Assembly: GCA_011032825.1 (NCBI GenBank)
Contig: JAADJZ010000023.1
Coordinates: 62,001 to 126,000 of the forward strand
Reading direction: 5' to 3'
DNA length: 64,000 nt
DNA from: Massariosphaeria phaeospora
Lineage: Eukaryota; Ascomycota; Dothideomycetes; Pleosporales
The notes beneath the pieces were generated by a model, which had not been told where the DNA came from, made no database searches, and worked only from the letters and a program-made list of their open reading frames with translations. The translations under genes and the position numbers were made by a program. Numbering within the stretch: the stretch's first letter is position 1; each line of letters begins with the position of its first letter. Shown here in pieces: positions 25,712 through 36,113 of the stretch.

Positions 25712-26836
25712 ATGGGTCTTGGGATCGATAACCCGAGGGAGAATACGGCGGTGGCCATGACCATCGCCGGCTTCACCGCCATCTCATGGTACATCGCCGT
25801 CGAGCTGTTTTTGAAGCTCTTTTTCACCTTCAAGCGCAAACGTGGCCTCTACTTCTGGAGTTGTTTGATTGCCGCGCTCGGCGTCCTGGTCCAGCCGATG
25901 GCCAACATCGGTACCATGTTCGAGGTCTGGACGATCAACTGGCTCGCTCAAACCGTCATGTTCATCAGTTGGGCGGCGTTGGTCGGCGCACAATCATTCG
26001 TTCTCTATTCACGACTGCATCTGGTTATGAACAATACGCGATGGGTGCTGTGGATGGTTATCTTCGTCATGCTCGTGTTCCTCTTGCCTACCTTTGTTAT
26101 GGGGATGGTGATGGTAAGTTCAAAACCCCCGTCGATCGCCACAAGTGTACTGAACCTTCCGTAGAACCTCATCACGGTACCAGAAGATTTCAACATGGAA
26201 CCCTTCTTCGCCTGGGACAAGGCGGAGATGGTCATGTTCTTCGCGCTCGAGACTGTCCTTTCAGGCCTATACATCTTCCACACTCACAAGCACCTGCGCA
26301 ATATGGACCTGCTGCAGAGCCAGCCCCGTTCCAATACCAACACGAGTCCTAGCCAGAAGAGCCAGAAGATCGAAGTCTTCCGCCACCTCATTGCCACGAA
26401 CGTCCTCATCATCCTCCTCGACATCTCGCTTCTCGCCCTCTCCTTCGCCGACATGTTCCTGATCCAGAGCGCCTACAAGCCCTGCGTCTACGGCGTGAAA
26501 CTCCGCATCGAGTTCGCCATCCTCAACCGCCTCATCGCTGTCGTGCAACGTCCAACCGCTGTCAAGGTGTCCACCACTGGCGCCAGCGGCACTGGCGCTA
26601 GCGGCACTGATACCTGGAAGCGCAGCAGGACCGGGAACTGGAAGGACGCGACAAAGCTGGACGACGATGTGCCCCTCGACACATACAGCTGCCGAAGCCA
26701 GACGCGCATGGTCGGTTCCGAATCCGAGATCTATCCCGGCGAGAACAAGAGCACAACCGAAAACCCTTTTGCGCCTGATCGCATCTTGCAGGTGACGGAA
26801 ATATCTGTGGATCGCCCGCTGTCGAAGGAGTCATGA
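25712..26836 (+). CDS. Multi-pass integral membrane protein (fungal DUF7703-like)
   Basis: Two exons (25712-26113, 26165-26836; donor GTAAGT, acceptor TAG, phase 0) give 357 residues. The first about 260 residues contain roughly seven hydrophobic segments, for example MTIAGFTAISWYIAVELFL, GLYFWSCLIAALGVLVQPMA, WLAQTVMFISWAALVGA, WVLWMVIFVMLVFLLPTFV, and, after the intron, EMVMFFALETVLSGLYIF and NVLIILLDISLLALSFADMF. The pattern, including SFVLYSRLHLV and the GLYIF...HL stretch, resembles a common filamentous-fungal family of unknown function labelled DUF7703; this label is from memory. The tail is hydrophilic, with a GASGTGASGT repeat and many Ser/Thr. It resembles a seven-helix protein, but I cannot support a receptor function. 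Confidence 0.8.
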
Positions 26837-26926
26837 ACAGAGTTTCAAACATGAACTGGTGTCGAGTCATGCCTTATCTTACGCGCGAGTCAGCTGTCCA
26901 CCCTGCAGCAACTGCCGGCGTCGGAC

Positions 26927-27040
26927 GGCCTAACGCATTGTAGGGCTTGCTTGCTCTCTTTTCTTTTCCCTATATCCACGCGCGGCCTAACGCCTTGAGG
27001 GGCTTGCATGCCCTCTTTTCTTTTTTCTCTATATCCACGC
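26927..27040 (+). repeat. Two-copy tandem repeat, period 57 bp
   Basis: 26927-26983 and 26984-27040 are diverged direct copies. Both start GGCCTAACGC and contain GGGCTTGC, a TCTTTTCTTTT tract and CTATATCCACGC. They lie in the 3' flank of the membrane-protein gene. No coding sense was seen. Confidence 0.8.
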
Positions 27041-27833
27041 TAACCATGCTTAATCTTGCTCCTCTACCTCTCTTTCCTTCGTACTTCTTCATATCCTTTG
27101 TTAAAGTACCCTCTTGTTCTTCGTCATGTGCTGGCGTGATCGTTGCAGGTTTGCTCTTGTCCATCTTCACGAAGATGTGGTCGTCATTAGCGGGTGCGCG
27201 GGGTTTAAAGCTGCCTGGCCAGGTAGATGGAGTTTGATTACCGCTCTCAGCTTGGGGCGGCATGAAGGGTTGGCACGGTATGGCATGAGAACAGGAGTCA
27301 CGCTGTTAGCTGAGGTTGGTGGTCGGTTTGCGTAATGCGGTCTACGATTGCGTACGGCAAACTTCGCTGTGGGGAAGGATTGAGGGATATTTAAAAGCTT
27401 CTCTTGTCAACGTGTTAAGACGAGTCGGTAGTTCGGACGAGCAGTGGACTCGACACCACGCTAAGTAGTTCAAAATACTCATGCGTCCACTGTCAATGAC
27501 CCACCGTTAGCGATGCGAGGTGCTCTGTAACTTCTCTCTACCTTTCTAGGGTATTGTCTTTTCCTTTTCTATCGCGCGAGCCCTGCGACAAGGGAAAGCG
27601 AAGGGAGCCACCCAACCAAGACAGATAACGAAGTGAGAAGCAAGGAAGAGGGAGTAGAGGCGGGTCCCAGGGCAACTCGCGAGTCCCCGTTTCTGTTCCC
27701 TACACACATATTAGTCACAGCTTTATTTCTCGTTTACGTTCTCACCACCTTTACTACCCTCGACACCCAAGTCCACTTTCCCAGTAAGTAAATCGCAAAA
27801 GGCACCTGTACGTTACTGACGCAAGTGCAGAAG
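27041..27833. other. Intergenic, no gene seen
   Basis: Short frames only, with mixed simple sequence (an AG-rich stretch at about 27590-27660). No RNA gene was recognised. Confidence 0.4.
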
Positions 27834-27985
27834 ATGCCAGTCTACTCAGTTGCTTGAAAGGCAAAGCCCCAGCAGGCACAGGGAATACCACCTCTTATGA
27901 GCGAGCCGACATCTTCCCCGAGTTGCCCTCGACCGGCGCTAGCGATGTTCCGACCGTCTTCGAAACATGAGTACTTTCTCGGGCG
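27834..27985 (+). pseudogene. Truncated N-terminal relic of the 28679 gene family
   Basis: From the ATG at 27834 the reading MPVYSVA, stop, KAKPQQA matches the start of the intact gene 0.85 kb downstream (MPVHITPFKAPSAAA). A following segment FPELPSTGAS matches FPSLPSPHTR in a shifted frame. At the DNA level ATCTTCCCCGAGTTGCCCTC is close to ACCTTCCCCAGCTTGCCCTC. An in-frame TGA and the loss of similarity after about 27985 mark it as a fragment. It looks like the remains of a partial tandem duplication. Confidence 0.55.
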
Positions 27986-28437
27986 CTCAGGTGTAAGTCT
28001 CTCTTTGCACGTATACAGTTTCACTGCTGACTTGGAAAGTTTTCTGTCTAGGATCAATTGCGCTCTGGCTGACCTTAGTTCTCCGGTACTGAGCCCTTTG
28101 ACAATTGTATATCCGTGATGGGTCATCTATCCGATGGCGGTCAAGAGATGGTAAAGACATGATGAAGTGTGTGTGATAGGGAGAGAGGAAAAAAAAACTT
28201 TAGATATTCCCCCGACGAACCGCGGTTCTAACAGCGACTCCACAAAACCGACCACTCACCACACGCAGAAATAAAATTAGTCTCATCGCATTAGCACACA
28301 GGATTCTTTCTTTCCACGATGCACAGCCGAGGTGAGGCCTGTGAAAGGTTTCGCCAGTGTTGGTTGTGGAAGTCCTTCCTCTTCGTAGCAACGAAGAGAG
28401 CGACTGGCACGTTTTCACAGCATGGGTCTGAACTGAA

Positions 28438-28479
28438 CTGAACCCGCTGACCTGGACCCGCTGGCCTGAATCCGCTGAC
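28438..28479 (+). repeat. Three tandem 14-bp repeats upstream of a TATA box
   Basis: Three copies in a row, CTGAACCCGCTGAC, CTGGACCCGCTGGC and CTGAATCCGCTGAC, end 12 bp before TATATAA (28492-28498). A second TATATAAA lies at about 28610-28617, 62 bp before the ATG at 28679. The arrangement suggests binding sites in the promoter of the 28679 gene. Confidence 0.75.
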
Positions 28480-28491
28480 ATGCTGCTACCG

Positions 28492-28498
28492 TATATAA
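28492..28498 (+). promoter_or_regulatory. TATA box, distal, of the 28679 gene
   Basis: TATATAA lies 12 bp downstream of the triple 14-bp repeat and 181 bp before the ATG. Another candidate (TATATAAA at 28610-28617) is closer to the start, so which one is used is unclear. Confidence 0.45.
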
Positions 28499-28678
28499 GC
28501 TCCTCTTTGTGGAATCCGAGTAAAGACAACTTTGCCACTCATCTTCTTAGAAATAACTATATGTTCCGAAACCGACATCTCTTTCACCGATCTGTCCCAG
28601 TTGTAAATCTATATAAAGACGTCCCGGACTGTTCAGAATCCTACGCCTCCTCTTCAAACCCCACAAACACTGTATACA

Positions 28679-29638
28679 ATGCCTGTACACATTACACCAT
28701 TCAAGGCGCCGTCAGCTGCAGCTGCAGAAGAAGCATATCCCCCGCCCCTCCACGATACCCAGACCTTCCCCAGCTTGCCCTCACCACATACCCGCCGAGA
28801 AGCCAGCAATTTCGACAAGATCAAGTCCGCGCCGGGCTTCAGCACCGCGGTCAAGAACGGCGACTCAACCACCCACTTCACCGCACAGCTACAGAAAGTC
28901 TTCGAGAACCGCTACTGCGACCTCTTCTTCGCCAAGATGACAGCCACGGAGCTCCGCCAACACATATACTACTTCGTCATGGAAGACGAGTTCCGCACTG
29001 TCTCGGTCGGTAAATGGGACCTCGCGCACTGGCACGCCAACGTCCTGCCGCCACTCTGCCGGACGTCCCAGGGAGTCTTCAACGACGCGGTCCCCGTGTA
29101 CATCGCGAACTGCACATTCACGCTCACAAACTGGCACGGCAACGTGTCGCTGTCACGCTTTCTCGACTCCGTCCCCAAGGGCATCGAGTCGGTCCGCGCC
29201 CTCGCATTCACCAGCTTCCAGCACTTCCCCGGCGTCGGCGCCGTCCGGGACGAGCGCACCGTGATCGAGAGCGCGGACTTGGCGCTCATGAAAAAGTGCA
29301 CTGGGCTGCTGACCGTCAAGCTCACCATGCACGTCTCCAAGCTGGTCAAGCGGGCGGCGGAGGAAGGATCTGAGTACATGTACGAGCCGAGGGCGGTGTG
29401 CGAGCTCGTCGAGTTCTATGCGCTGGGCGATATTCTGGAGTGCCGGAACTTGAAGGAGGTGCATTTCGATGGCATCAGCAACTCGGCGTTTGACTCGTGT
29501 TGTGTGCCGCCGCGGGACGTGTTGGGGGATTTGGCGGCGTGGATTGTGGGTGAGTTTGAGAAGCGGGGACAGGAGGTTGCGACTCGCATCGTGTGGAGGG
29601 ACTGGAGCTACGGTTCCTTTTATGGTTTTTTCTACTAG
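28679..29638 (+). CDS. F-box-like (2EXR-like) fungal protein, unknown function
   Basis: A single exon of 319 residues from an ATG in a good context after a TATA box. Residues about 1-45 are Pro/Ala-rich and probably disordered. About residues 70-110 hold an F-box-like start (MTATELRQHIYYFVMEDEF), followed by a region with regularly spaced hydrophobics, as in the fungal 2EXR/F-box-like families (CRTSQGVFNDAVPVYIANC). The C-terminus ends in aromatic residues (SYGSFYGFFY). No catalytic motif was seen. Two decayed relatives lie upstream (23800-24640 and 27834-27985), and distant relatives sit at 29900-30763 and 47922-49350. Substrate-adaptor function is conceivable but not shown. Confidence 0.82.
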   Translation: MPVHITPFKAPSAAAAEEAYPPPLHDTQTFPSLPSPHTRREASNFDKIKSAPGFSTAVKNGDSTTHFTAQLQKVFENRYCDLFFAKMTATELRQHIYYFVMEDEFRTVSVGKWDLAHWHANVLPPLCRTSQGVFNDAVPVYIANCTFTLTNWHGNVSLSRFLDSVPKGIESVRALAFTSFQHFPGVGAVRDERTVIESADLALMKKCTGLLTVKLTMHVSKLVKRAAEEGSEYMYEPRAVCELVEFYALGDILECRNLKEVHFDGISNSAFDSCCVPPRDVLGDLAAWIVGEFEKRGQEVATRIVWRDWSYGSFYGFFY

Positions 29639-29899
29639 GGTAGGGGGAAGAAATTTTGGTTCTTAGATCGAGTTTGCATGCGAAGGGTCGCTGCGGGACT
29701 ACAAGAGGATGCGAGCGAACATAGATGACGGCGGGGTCTGGGAATAGTTGATGCCTTATACAGATACGTTCTTTGACAGCTGGTGAAGATAGTGTGAACG
29801 TGTATGCTATCCATCGTTCAGTGTCAACCCTCAGATGGTAGGTGGTCGAAGAGCAGAACAACAACACCAAAGAACTTTCTTTCCTGCAACCCTTAATCC

Positions 29900-30763
29900 T
29901 TACTCCAGTGGCCACGCAAAGTTTCTCGATTGCCACCGTCCAGCATTTTTCAACACTCTCCACCAGCGTGCTCTTCTGTCCCGCCTTTCCGCCAACAACA
30001 ACGCACTGGCACCCCAGCCCATTCTAGGCGCAAACCCCCACGACTCCCTCTCCCACGGCACATAGCTTACTTTAAGATCGCACACACATCTATTCTCCTC
30101 CATCTTCTGCTTGACCCACGTAACCACCGGTCGGTACAGCTCCTTCGCATCCTCTATCGTTTGATCAAGCCGCTGCCACCCGACACACCTCAACTCCAAC
30201 GTCTTCAAGACTCTGCACTGGAACGCCTCCAAAGGTATCTGTCGAATGCAAGCCCTAACGCTACGCGAGTCTAACGATGGCGTCGCGTCCTCGGCATCCG
30301 GCGCGTGGATGTCGATAGCTAGATGCCGCAGTCCCGTGCACGCTCCAACAAGCCGACCAGGACGTAGCAAGGCGTCCGCATCCGGGCGATCGTGGAACGG
30401 CGACTCCAAATGAAGGGTGGTGATGGTACGGTAGGCCCTAGAATCCGGCACACGGTCCAGGAAACCGCACAGCAGACGCATGCATGTATCGCCCCTGATG
30501 GTGACCGATCGCCCGCGGAAAAGGACCGGCATTGATTCGTAGAAGGTCTGGCGGTTGACGTAGCACAATGCGGGAAGAAGCGCGGGGAATTTCAACGTCG
30601 TGCGCGCCGTGTTGCGCAGTATGATGCATGTGCATGGGGCTTCGAACAGGAACGAATATACGAGCTCGCGGAGCTCGATGGGGAGAGCCGTGAATCTTGA
30701 CCAGAAGAGTTCGGCTTCGTGGTTGCTGCGGCACAGCAGCATGGATACGGGTATGGGGTTCAT
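29900..30763 (-). CDS. F-box-like (2EXR-like) fungal protein, unknown function
   Basis: A single exon of 287 residues. An F-box-like motif at about 25-45 (FTALPIELRELVYSFLFEA) is followed by ALCYVNRQTFYESMPVLF, which is the typical continuation of this fungal family (conserved Leu/Asn-Arg-Gln then Glu-Ser). The middle is leucine-rich (TITTLHLESPFHDRP, LKTLELRCVGW) and the end is basic (RRDRRARWWRVLKN). It is convergent with the 28679 gene, with 261 bp between stops. The related architecture suggests an old duplication, though sequence identity is low. No function can be assigned. Confidence 0.82.
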   Translation of the reverse strand: MNPIPVSMLLCRSNHEAELFWSRFTALPIELRELVYSFLFEAPCTCIILRNTARTTLKFPALLPALCYVNRQTFYESMPVLFRGRSVTIRGDTCMRLLCGFLDRVPDSRAYRTITTLHLESPFHDRPDADALLRPGRLVGACTGLRHLAIDIHAPDAEDATPSLDSRSVRACIRQIPLEAFQCRVLKTLELRCVGWQRLDQTIEDAKELYRPVVTWVKQKMEENRCVCDLKVSYVPWERESWGFAPRMGWGASALLLAERRDRRARWWRVLKNAGRWQSRNFAWPLE

Positions 30764-31541
30764 TGCGAAGAGGCTAGAAATGGTTTTTTGGGTGTTTGTG
30801 TGTCTGCGAGGAGATGAGGACGAGAGAAGCGAAGATTTTATAGGAGTCGGCTTGATGAACCATGGTTCTGAGAGTGAGTGCGCTCCACAAAACGGTCACC
30901 CATTCGCTGAATCTAAATAAGGCCCGGCTCCCAGCTCGCGAAAACTTCTCTGAAGAGGCTCCGCTATCTAAGCATAGACGTGGATGCTGAGCTTGTTTTG
31001 TACAGAACCCCAAACTGTCCGACGAGATGACTAGAGATGAGGACGCGAAAGAAACGACCTCACCAGCCGAGGACTTCGATCCCCTCTCTCTCGCTCCACA
31101 TCCCGTCTTCGCATCAACCACCCACGTATACTGCTGTCAAAGAGCTCCTATCCAAGTAGCCTAAGACGTAACCTCGAGTCGCGCACTTCAAACAACCCTC
31201 ATGATGACTCCGTTGCAGTCCCTCACGCTCAAGTCTCCGAACAATTTTCGCACATGCATGGCCAACCCGACCAGCAAGATAAGGAGCAAGAAAACGAGTC
31301 CAGCTGAGCCTCTATGTCACAAGGGAGAAACACACAACCTAAACCGATATCTCAATAACATGACGTGTACTAAGTCACTCACGTAACTTAACAACATTCG
31401 CACTCCTCGCTAGATCCAAATGCATGCACTATACCCAGCCTGATTGTTCTCTTCCCCCCCTTCCCCCCCTTTTCCCTCCCTCTTTCCCTTCCCTTTCTTC
31501 CCTTCCCTTTTCCCTCCTCTCCCTTACCCCACTTACCCCCC
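30764..31541. other. Intergenic; upstream flank and start of pyrimidine-rich DNA
   Basis: Promoter side of the gene at 29900-30763 and sequence without recognisable coding content. From about 31446 the plus strand becomes almost pure C and T. Confidence 0.4.
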
Positions 31542-31622
31542 TTATTCTCTCCATTTCCCCCTCTCCCTTCCCCCTCTCCCTTCCCCCTTTCCCTCCCCTT
31601 CCTTCTCCTTTCCCCCCAACCT
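31446..31622 (+). repeat. Polypyrimidine tract of about 175 bp
   Basis: Runs of CCCTTTCCC type, almost without purines. The reverse strand gives artefactual Gly/Lys/Arg/Glu-rich frames. Such tracts can form triplex DNA. Confidence 0.85.
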
Positions 31623-32007
31623 CCTCGCCTCCCCATCCACCCTCACCAACTCCTGCAAATCCTCAAGATCCGCCTCGAGCAAGATCGTGCTAGGAGATTT
31701 CTTCAACTGCTGTTTCTGTGCGCTAGTACTAGATAACGTAGGTTGTTGAGATTGAGGTTAAGAGGTAGAGAAAAAGTTATCGTTGAAGGAGGAGGATAAG
31801 GAGAAGAAGAGGGAGAAGAAGGAAGAGGAGAGAGCTTTCGACGTCCGCCTGCGTATCACCCGCGAGGCGCGGCTGCGCGCCGGAGAAGTATTCGCGGGTG
31901 GCGGTGGAGTGCGTAGGGTGGGAGGGAAGGTTAGTCTTAGTCTTAGCCTTAGGAGATGTAGCGGGCTGTGTTTTTTTGTTAGTAGAGTTAGAAGGAGGAG
32001 TGTTCAT
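31542..32007 (-). CDS. Possible small gene, doubtful, two exons
   Basis: From the ATG at 32007 the frame reads MNTPPSNSTNKKTQPATSP and STATREYFSGAQPRLAGDTQ, then runs into a CT-rich region with a stop. A second frame at 31724-31542 reads SAQKQQLKKSPSTILLEA and DLEDLQELVRVDGEARRLGG before a basic low-complexity tail and TAA. Both stretches look like coding sequence and could be two exons with an intron at about 31735-31840, but I found no good donor. It may also be a decayed gene. No family was recognised. Confidence 0.3.
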
Positions 32008-33553
32008 GATGGGGAGTGCAAGTGCAGTCTAATATAGAATAGAATAGAGTCGTTGGAACAGTGGTTTGTCAGTTCTGTTCCGTTTGATCTAGGCTAGAGA
32101 ATACTTGTCAAGCACTAGGAAGTGCAAGTGAAGGTGCGTGGCTGAACTATGTATTCGTTTGTTTGTTTGTTTATATTAGAAACGCGACACGGCCTCCTTT
32201 TATACAGCGCGTTCAGCAACACGCACGAGACCCTCAGTTCTTTTGCTGCCATCATATGCTATCCCCTCACGTCACGTCACGCTCAGCCATGTCTACCCAT
32301 CCATCACACATCCAAGTATCCATCCATCGAACTGCATGTGTATGGAGCATCATATACCAAAATAAAACCGCCCGCCCGTCCGCAAGTCTCGCCAAACAAT
32401 CAGTATTCCAGTACGCAGCGTATTCAACAGTTCATAGTCAACAGTCCAAGCAAATACCTCTTTCTCTCTATGCAAATGCAATGCAGGTGCAATTAATCCA
32501 CTATACTATACTGTATGTATACACGCTCTCACTCACTCATCCCTTCATCCATCCACTCATCCATCCCCACCATTCCCTCCCCATACCCACTCATCATTCC
32601 CATCCACTCATCCATCCCCACCGCTCCCTCCCCATCCCCGCCATTCCCTTCCCCTCCCCACGCGCCCGCCCCGCACGCCACGCCACGAACAAAAACATCA
32701 CACGTAGCTAGCACATCGATCAATCAACTAAGCCAGTTTCAACACAAACAAACAGACAGACAGACTTCGTTTCTCTAGTAAGGTAATGCATAGCATGGCA
32801 TAGCATAGCATATAATTTGCATTGAGCTCATCAACCCAGTTCAGTTCAGCCCCTTTCCATTCAACCCAGTTCAGCCCCTTTCAGCTCCGTTCAGTCCCCG
32901 TCCATTTCAGTCCATTTCCGTTCAGTCCCCGTCCCCTTCGCCCGTCCCTACCCACGCACACAATCTCATCCATGCATGCATCTAACTAACCGCCGTAGTA
33001 AAAAGGAAGGGAGGGGGCCAGCAAAGCCCATCAAAGCATATCAAAGCCCGGCAAGCAGACAGACCAGACAGAAAACACCTCAAAGCGCACAAGTACACCT
33101 TCCCCATGATATGATATGATGCATGCATGCATGCATGGCACACACCCGATGCAAAATGCAAAATGCAAAAAGAGAAAACCCCATCCCGAGCGCCCGGCTG
33201 TCATGTTCATGTTCATGTTGCATGTAGTAGTGCGCCGCCCTGGAAATGCTCTCTCTCGATAGGGAAAAAGGGGGAGGGGGGAGTACAAGGTGAGTAAACG
33301 GGTATTAGGATGAACGCTTGAGGAAGAGAGACGGTTGGGTAGGTAGCTAGCATGATGTACAGGTATAGGCAGTGATAACCGAAGTTAGGTTGGAAAGGAG
33401 CATGGCCTTGGACGGTGGTGTTACAACTTGTGCGGTATGCGGTACCAACAAGTAGTCGAGGGACGTTCCGGGTTTTCAATCGTTGGCGTAGAAAACCGAC
33501 GACAGATAGCAAGCAACAAGCACTCGAGTGCGCCAGACCTGCAAGCAAGCCCC
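32008..33553. other. Simple-sequence spacer
   Basis: Contains TTTG runs (about 32158-32172), a tandem array built on CACTCATCCATCCCCACC (about 32540-32660), CATAG repeats (about 32788-32812), TTCAGCCCC/TTCAGTCCC repeats (about 32838-32935) and ATGC repeats (about 33118-33138). These probably overlap the CDC27 3' UTR. No gene was seen. Confidence 0.55.
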
Positions 33554-36113
33554 TCATCGCTCATCCGCACTGCTCCACTCGCCCGTCTCATCGTCCTCCA
33601 GACTCTCCATAGCATCTTTAATCAGCGCCTGAGCCTTCGGATCGAGGTTCAGCGCGATAGTGAAGTGGCGAATCGAGCTAGTGCGGTCCTTCAGTTTCTT
33701 GTAGCACTTGCCGAGCAAGAAGTGAATATTGGCATCGTCGGGCGCCACGTCCTTGAGGTACAGCAGATCGCGGAGACAGTCGTCTGCGGCGCCGAGCTTG
33801 AGGTTGACCTGGGCCTTGCGGTAGCGGGCGAGCGTGTTTTGCGGGTCCAGTTTCACGGCGGCTTCGTACTGCATTAAGGCGGGCTCTAGCTTCTTCATGC
33901 GGTCGAGACACTGATGGCAAGGTTAGTCTACGTTCTTCAAAAGATGGGTTCGGAGAACTTACGATTCCAACCCGGACCGCCAGAATGGGATTGGTCGGGT
34001 TGATCTGTGAAGCTGCCCTGTAGTGCTTCTCGGCTACGTCGAACTTGCCCAGCTTTTCATACACTTGTCCCAGCCCATACCAGCCGTTGTAGTGCCTGTT
34101 GTCGGCGCTAATCGCACATCGGTAAGCGGTCGTGGCCTTGTCGTACTCTTCATTTGTTACGTGCTCGTGACCTTGGAGCGTAAAAGCATACGCAAACTTC
34201 GGATCCAGCTGAGTGGCTCGAGTGAAGCACTTGATAGCTTGATCATGTTCCCGCTGTAGAGAGAAAGCATTCCCAATAGCACACCAAGCCTGAGGGGAAA
34301 GCCGATCCTGATCGACCAGAGTGTGAGCAAGGTAGGCCAAATCCGTCTCTTTCTTCAGCTGCCATAATGTGTTCGAATAGACCTCCATGTCTTCTATGTG
34401 TGCTGGAGACTTGTCTCGAAGACGCTGGAAGATCTTTTCTGCCTCGGCATACATGGACTTTTCGTAGTACGCTTTACCGATCTGCGTGAGAACCCAGGGG
34501 GTGTCTCGCTGTTGAGCCGGTACGGAATTGAAAGTTTCCACAGCCTTGGTGCACTCAAAGTTGCTCAAGTACTTGTACCCGGTTCCTATCCTGCATAGTA
34601 GATCCAGCAACCAAAGCAGTGCTTCCTGCTCTCGTGCAGTATCGACTTGGGGCGCCATCCTCGGCGGTGGTGCCATAGTGGCCGCACTCGTTGGCCTTGG
34701 TTCCAGTTTGCCGGTCGATTCTGAGATGTCAACAGGCTGCAGCTTCCGGTTGCCGCTAACAACTCTGCCGACCGTCGAGGTGGCGCCGGGTTTTCCTTTC
34801 GTACCCGTGGCTTTCAGTTTCCTCAGTTCGCGCCGCTCCCTAGTTTCCGGATCTCTGCTCGATGCGCCGGCTAGCCTGCCGCTCGTCGGTCGCATCTGGG
34901 TGATCGAATTGAGTAGCCTGACGCTCCTGCGCTGTGGAGCAGCTGTTGGGTCTGCGGGCGCACCGGCATGCTGAGCGCTTTGCGTGGTGTGTCCCGACAC
35001 GGTCCTCTTATGACCATTCTGCCCTATCGGCCGCGGTATATCTGTGCTCTCGTTGCTCTCCGACGTTTTCATTCTACTTCGTGTAGTGATTGGTCGCATC
35101 CTGGGCGGCTCTTCTGAGACGTTGAAAGGTTGTGACCTGCCTTTCCGTCCTGGAGCATGAGGAATTTCCACCCCGGCGTCGTTCAGAACCGGACCGCCGA
35201 CATCGCCCATCATGACGTCTTCATCGGGAACATTCTGACCGTTGGAGGTCGGCGTGTCTACATCCGGATACGATGAACCAACGCCGTTGCCATTCATAGG
35301 TGGAATGCTGCCGTTCAGCTTAGAGAGCAGGTTAGAGCCCCCTAGATTCAGTCCAGCCTCGCCCCCGGGCCGTACAGCAGGGTTGAAAGGATCGATATCC
35401 GGGGTCGACACGAATGGATTTCTTGCGTCGAAGCTCTCTTGAGGGGCGAATAGGTGGGCGCCATTGCCATTCCCATTCGTAATGGAGTGGTTCATTGACG
35501 CGAGCATATCCGGCGTCATTTTGAAGATGTTTTGGGGGCGAACAACAGCGCCCATGTCGCAAAGCCCGGTGAAAGCGTCCCACATGAAAGGGTTGAGCTT
35601 GAGCGACTCCACGTAGTAGTCGATTGCCTTCTTACTGTCACCATAAGCGCAGTACAACTTGCCTAGCAGGCAGTAACAAGCGGCGGCGTCTGGGAGATGT
35701 CTCCTTGATGTGTCTGAATGTTTGTCTAAGCGGTGCTGTTAGTCTACGAGCCTCACGACATTCAGCACTCCAAACTTACTCCAGTGGTTCCGACCTGTCC
35801 AGGATCCGCGCGCCTTTTCCAAGGTCTGAGCGCCGACGTCGAAGCGTTCCAGGGCAAGGCAGGCCTGCGCAAACACGTATACGCATCCTAGGTGCGGCTG
35901 CTGGTGGACTTTCGGCTTGGCGTGGTCGAAGGCCGCTTTGTATCTTCCCAGGCGGAGGTTGCAGAGCGCCAGCAGGTGCGCGGCGTCCGCATTCCGGGGT
36001 TCGAGCGCGTGGAGGCGGCCCGCGAAAAACAGCGCGTTTTCCGGGAAGCCATTATCGAGGTTGTAGTGGACGAGGTGCCGCAGCTGGGCGTTGGCGCCCG
36101 CGGGCGGCGACAT
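33554..36113 (-). CDS. CDC27: Anaphase-promoting complex subunit CDC27/APC3 (BimA)
   Basis: Three exons (36113-35780, 35725-33963, 33910-33554) give 817 residues, close to Aspergillus BimA. The ATG at 36113 (MSPPAGANAQLRHLVHYNLD) is preferred because the longer open frame begins at a TTG. N-terminal TPRs (about 1-170; CYCLLGKLYCAYGDSKKAID) are followed by a Ser/Thr/Pro-rich linker (about 190-460) with potential CDK sites. A C-terminal TPR superhelix at about 470-790 follows (AYYEKSMYAEAEKIFQ; AWCAIGNAFSLQREHDQAIK; IHFLLGKCYKKLKDRTSSIR). As APC3 it is an essential scaffold of the nuclear APC/C ubiquitin ligase and binds the IR tails of coactivators. It shares a 516-bp divergent promoter with SND2. 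Confidence 0.95.

Noticed and set aside
25712..26836. G-protein-coupled receptor
   Set aside because: About seven hydrophobic segments are present, but no receptor-family motif can be recognised, so only a membrane protein is claimed.
31388..31636. Gly/Lys/Arg/Glu-rich minus-strand frame
   Set aside because: It is a translation of the polypyrimidine tract and has no credible protein character.
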